DNA of 16,321 nucleotides from Akkermansiaceae bacterium (GTDB lineage Bacteria > Verrucomicrobiota > Verrucomicrobiia > Verrucomicrobiales > Akkermansiaceae): assembly GCA_023301335.1 (NCBI GenBank), contig JALZVA010000025.1:1-16321 (forward strand). The letters are read 5' to 3'. Under the pieces are notes generated by a model. It saw only the letters and a program-made list of their open reading frames with translations. It made no database searches and was not told the DNA's origin. A program made the translations under genes and the position numbers. Positions 14,639 through 16,321 of the stretch are shown here, piece by piece (position 1 is the first letter of the stretch; every line of letters begins with the position of its first letter).

Positions 14639-15376
14639 ATGTTAGCTAACATAAATATTATAAACAACCTAATCCTATTTAGCACATTCATCTTGTCCGC
14701 TAACGCTGCAACAATCGCCGTTGATAATCTTGACCCCGACACCTCATCTTCTAATGGATTTACCATTACTACAACGACTGATACAGCAACAGACACAGTC
14801 ACGTATAGTTTCTCGCAAACTGCGGATCTTGATGGAGGTAGTATTGATGACATATTCACTTTTGACCTAGTCGTTAATGCTTACACAGATTCTACTTTCG
14901 ATGGCACTGATGTGACCTTAGGTTCGACAAATGGCATACCTAACACCATCACACCGAACACCATCACACAAAACTGGCATAATAACACCTATGACGATGG
15001 TGACACCATCCGTTTTACGGTAAATAATATTAGCTATATCGATGGTGAAGGAGACGAAGATATAGTTTTCAATGGCTTTTCATCCATTCGATCAGTTAGC
15101 TTTGATAATGGTACTGTATCTACTCCCACTGGTGATATTGATTACTATGTAGGTTTAAATGGAGCTGCCACTATCACGGGTGATCCATCTTTTAATATTG
15201 ACCTTATTACTTCCAACGGAGCAAGTGACACTCTTTATCTTACCGCTGGAGGTGGCCCAGTTCGCCTAAGGGATTTAGACTTCACCTTCGATACGGTTCC
15301 TGTGCCAGAGCCTTCATCAGCAATTTTGCTTGGTTTAGGTTTATCCGGAGTCATGCTTCGCCGTAAGCGCGCTTAG
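14639..15376 (+). CDS. Secreted PEP-CTERM sorting-domain protein
   Basis: The product is 245 residues. The first 23 or so residues (MLANINIINNLILFSTFILS, then ANA) form a signal peptide. The C-terminal 25 residues are a textbook PEP-CTERM signal: VPVPEPSSA, a hydrophobic stretch ILLGLGLSGVML, then RRKRA. Exosortase cuts at this tail in the inner membrane and passes the protein to the envelope or outside. The mature part is acidic, rich in Asp, Thr, Ser and Asn, and predicted to be mostly beta strand, as in many PEP-CTERM proteins; no enzyme motif is seen. It contains a short in-frame repeat, NTITPNTITQ. Base composition is more A/T-rich than its neighbours, typical of rapidly varying surface proteins. 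No exosortase gene (eight-span EpsH/XrtA type) is in the window. Confidence 0.92.
   Translation: MLANINIINNLILFSTFILSANAATIAVDNLDPDTSSSNGFTITTTTDTATDTVTYSFSQTADLDGGSIDDIFTFDLVVNAYTDSTFDGTDVTLGSTNGIPNTITPNTITQNWHNNTYDDGDTIRFTVNNISYIDGEGDEDIVFNGFSSIRSVSFDNGTVSTPTGDIDYYVGLNGAATITGDPSFNIDLITSNGASDTLYLTAGGGPVRLRDLDFTFDTVPVPEPSSAILLGLGLSGVMLRRKRA
14942..14969 (+). repeat. 15-bp in-frame direct repeat in the PEP-CTERM gene
   Basis: AACACCATCACAC is repeated at a 15-base interval (starting at 14942 and 14957), encoding NTITP then NTITQ. It is a small in-frame duplication inside the mature surface domain. Confidence 0.7.
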
Positions 15377-15550
15377 AGGAAATTTATCGACAACCAGATC
15401 ATTCCCTCTTTCTAATTTTCTGATGTAGCGACTTCCTGCTGAGGTCTGAATTCCATCCCCTCGCACTGCGGTTAACATCATCCCAACCGAAGCATGGAGG
15501 GCTCTCACACGAGGTGAAGACCTCCTTTCTTTCAGCTCCCACCATTTCAT
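15341..15550 (-). CDS. Possible small basic protein, unrecognised
   Basis: A 69-residue open frame starts MKWWELKERRSSPRVRALHA and is rich in Arg and Lys. It occupies the otherwise empty gap between the PEP-CTERM gene and pheA and overlaps the last 36 bases of the PEP-CTERM gene on the opposite strand. I do not recognise the sequence. It has no signal peptide, membrane span or familiar motif. Codon choice is not obviously abnormal, and the start is 113 bases from the divergent pheA start. A frame this short can arise by chance. Confidence 0.3.
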   Translation of the reverse strand: MKWWELKERRSSPRVRALHASVGMMLTAVRGDGIQTSAGSRYIRKLERGNDLVVDKFPLSALTAKHDSG

Positions 15551-15662
15551 TTTATAAGTTACTTAGGTCCCTCAGAGAGGTTTTTCTCTCAGTTCTAAAG
15601 AGAACACATCAAGGCCACTCTCTATGCTTGCCATCAGGGCTTCTGATTTCTACTCTCTGCCC

Positions 15663-16321
15663 ATGCCTCTTGATGACATCAGAAAGCGTATCGATACGAT
15701 CGACGACAAACTTCTCAAACTCCTCTCTGAGCGTGCGGACTGCGTCCACGAAGTCGGGGAGATTAAGAAAAAGGAAGATTTACAAATTTATGCTCCCGAG
15801 CGTGAGGAATCTCTTCTTAAAAAGTTGGTAGAAAAATCTGATGGCAAGCTTCCTGCAAAATCTATTCGAGCTATTTATCGAGAGATCATGTCTGCGGCAC
15901 TTCACCTCGAAGACGATCTGAAAATTGCCTACCTCGGGCCAGAAGGCACATGGACACACCAGGCGGCTATTAAAAAATTTGGCCACTCTGTGGAGTACGC
16001 CGCACAGCCTAATTTTTCTGAAGTTTTTGACCAAGTAGCTAGACGTAAAGCCAGTTACGGCGTGGTGCCAATCGAAAATTCTACAGAAGGAGCAGTCTCA
16101 CACACCCTCGATTTATTCGTGAACTCGGAGCTCAAAATCTGTGCTCAAATTTTACTACGCATTGAAAATGGTCTCATGGCTGCGATACCTCGCGAGAAAA
16201 TAAAAACGCTCTATTCTCATCCTCAAGTCTTCGGCCAATGTAAAAACTGGATTCTCCAAAATTTCCCTAATGCGGATCTCGTCGAAGTCTCCTCAACCAC
16301 ACGAGCTGCGGAGATCGCCAA
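15663..16321 (+). CDS. pheA: Bifunctional chorismate mutase/prephenate dehydratase (P-protein), 3' partial
   Basis: The frame runs off the right edge with 219 complete codons visible. ATG 15663 gives MPLDDIRKRIDTIDDKLLKL, the usual start of the AroQ chorismate mutase domain; an in-frame ATG at 15624 would add 13 unrelated residues. Chorismate mutase occupies about residues 1-85 (LLSERADCVHEVGEIKK, then YAPEREESLLKKL and AIYREIMSAALHLE). The prephenate dehydratase domain follows: KIAYLGPEGTWTHQAA, YGVVPIENSTEGAVSHTLDL and the start of the SSTTRAAEIA segment that normally contains the catalytic Thr-Thr-Arg. The enzyme converts chorismate to prephenate and then phenylpyruvate in phenylalanine synthesis. 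The expected C-terminal ACT domain for Phe feedback lies beyond the window. No Phe-rich leader peptide or T-box is apparent upstream. Confidence 0.94.
   Translation, partial: MPLDDIRKRIDTIDDKLLKLLSERADCVHEVGEIKKKEDLQIYAPEREESLLKKLVEKSDGKLPAKSIRAIYREIMSAALHLEDDLKIAYLGPEGTWTHQAAIKKFGHSVEYAAQPNFSEVFDQVARRKASYGVVPIENSTEGAVSHTLDLFVNSELKICAQILLRIENGLMAAIPREKIKTLYSHPQVFGQCKNWILQNFPNADLVEVSSTTRAAEIA

Noticed and set aside
15572..15600. Hairpin upstream of pheA (GAGAG, GTTTTT, CTCTC) as an attenuator
   Set aside because: The stem is five base pairs with no following T-run, no alternative pairing, and no Phe-rich leader peptide, so attenuation is not supported.

Overview
The window looks like chromosome from a member of the Verrucomicrobiota, probably a marine or Rubritalea-like Verrucomicrobiae lineage. 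The lineage markers are a short exported protein resembling the exosortase-associated TIGR04073 family, a protein ending in a PEP-CTERM sorting tail, a membrane-anchored PknB-type kinase, and almost no Shine-Dalgarno sequences before the start codons. This assignment is inference from protein families; no rRNA is present. Both ends cut through genes: yaaA on the left lacks its 5' end and pheA on the right lacks its 3' end.

Layout, left to right. (1) Positions 1-1194: yaaA (+) converges on rsfS (-), with overlapping stop codons, followed by a tRNA-Ala(GGC) on the minus strand. (2) 1195-4404: an AT-rich promoter region, a large Ser/Thr kinase with a cytoplasmic kinase domain, an Ala/Pro/Thr repeat linker, one membrane span and a HEAT-like C-terminal region, then the TIGR04073-like protein closed by a strong terminator. 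(3) 4415-6730: a MECR-type enoyl reductase (+) converging on prmA (-), then the RNase P RNA gene (-). (4) 6878-10477: an ABC importer of the phosphonate/phosphite/selenate class, made of a lipoprotein binding protein, a terminator, an ATPase and a double-length fused permease. (5) 10561-14389: a compact same-strand run of an ECF sigma factor, a PQQ-type sugar dehydrogenase, a degenerate PhnA-like protein, radC and gluQ. (6) 14639-15376: a PEP-CTERM secreted protein. (7) 15663-end: pheA, the bifunctional chorismate mutase/prephenate dehydratase.

Most genes are housekeeping: ribosome silencing, L11 methylation, RNase P, tRNA modification, Phe synthesis and oxidative-stress protection. The accessory interest lies in the importer, whose binding protein resembles the putative selenate-binding subgroup as much as PhnD and whose permease is a tandem fusion; in the kinase with its low-complexity linker; in the PhnA-like protein that has lost its zinc cysteines; and in the two exosortase-linked exported proteins. 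I found no CRISPR array, insertion sequence, prophage or obvious defence system. Nothing here amounts to a convincing new multi-gene system.
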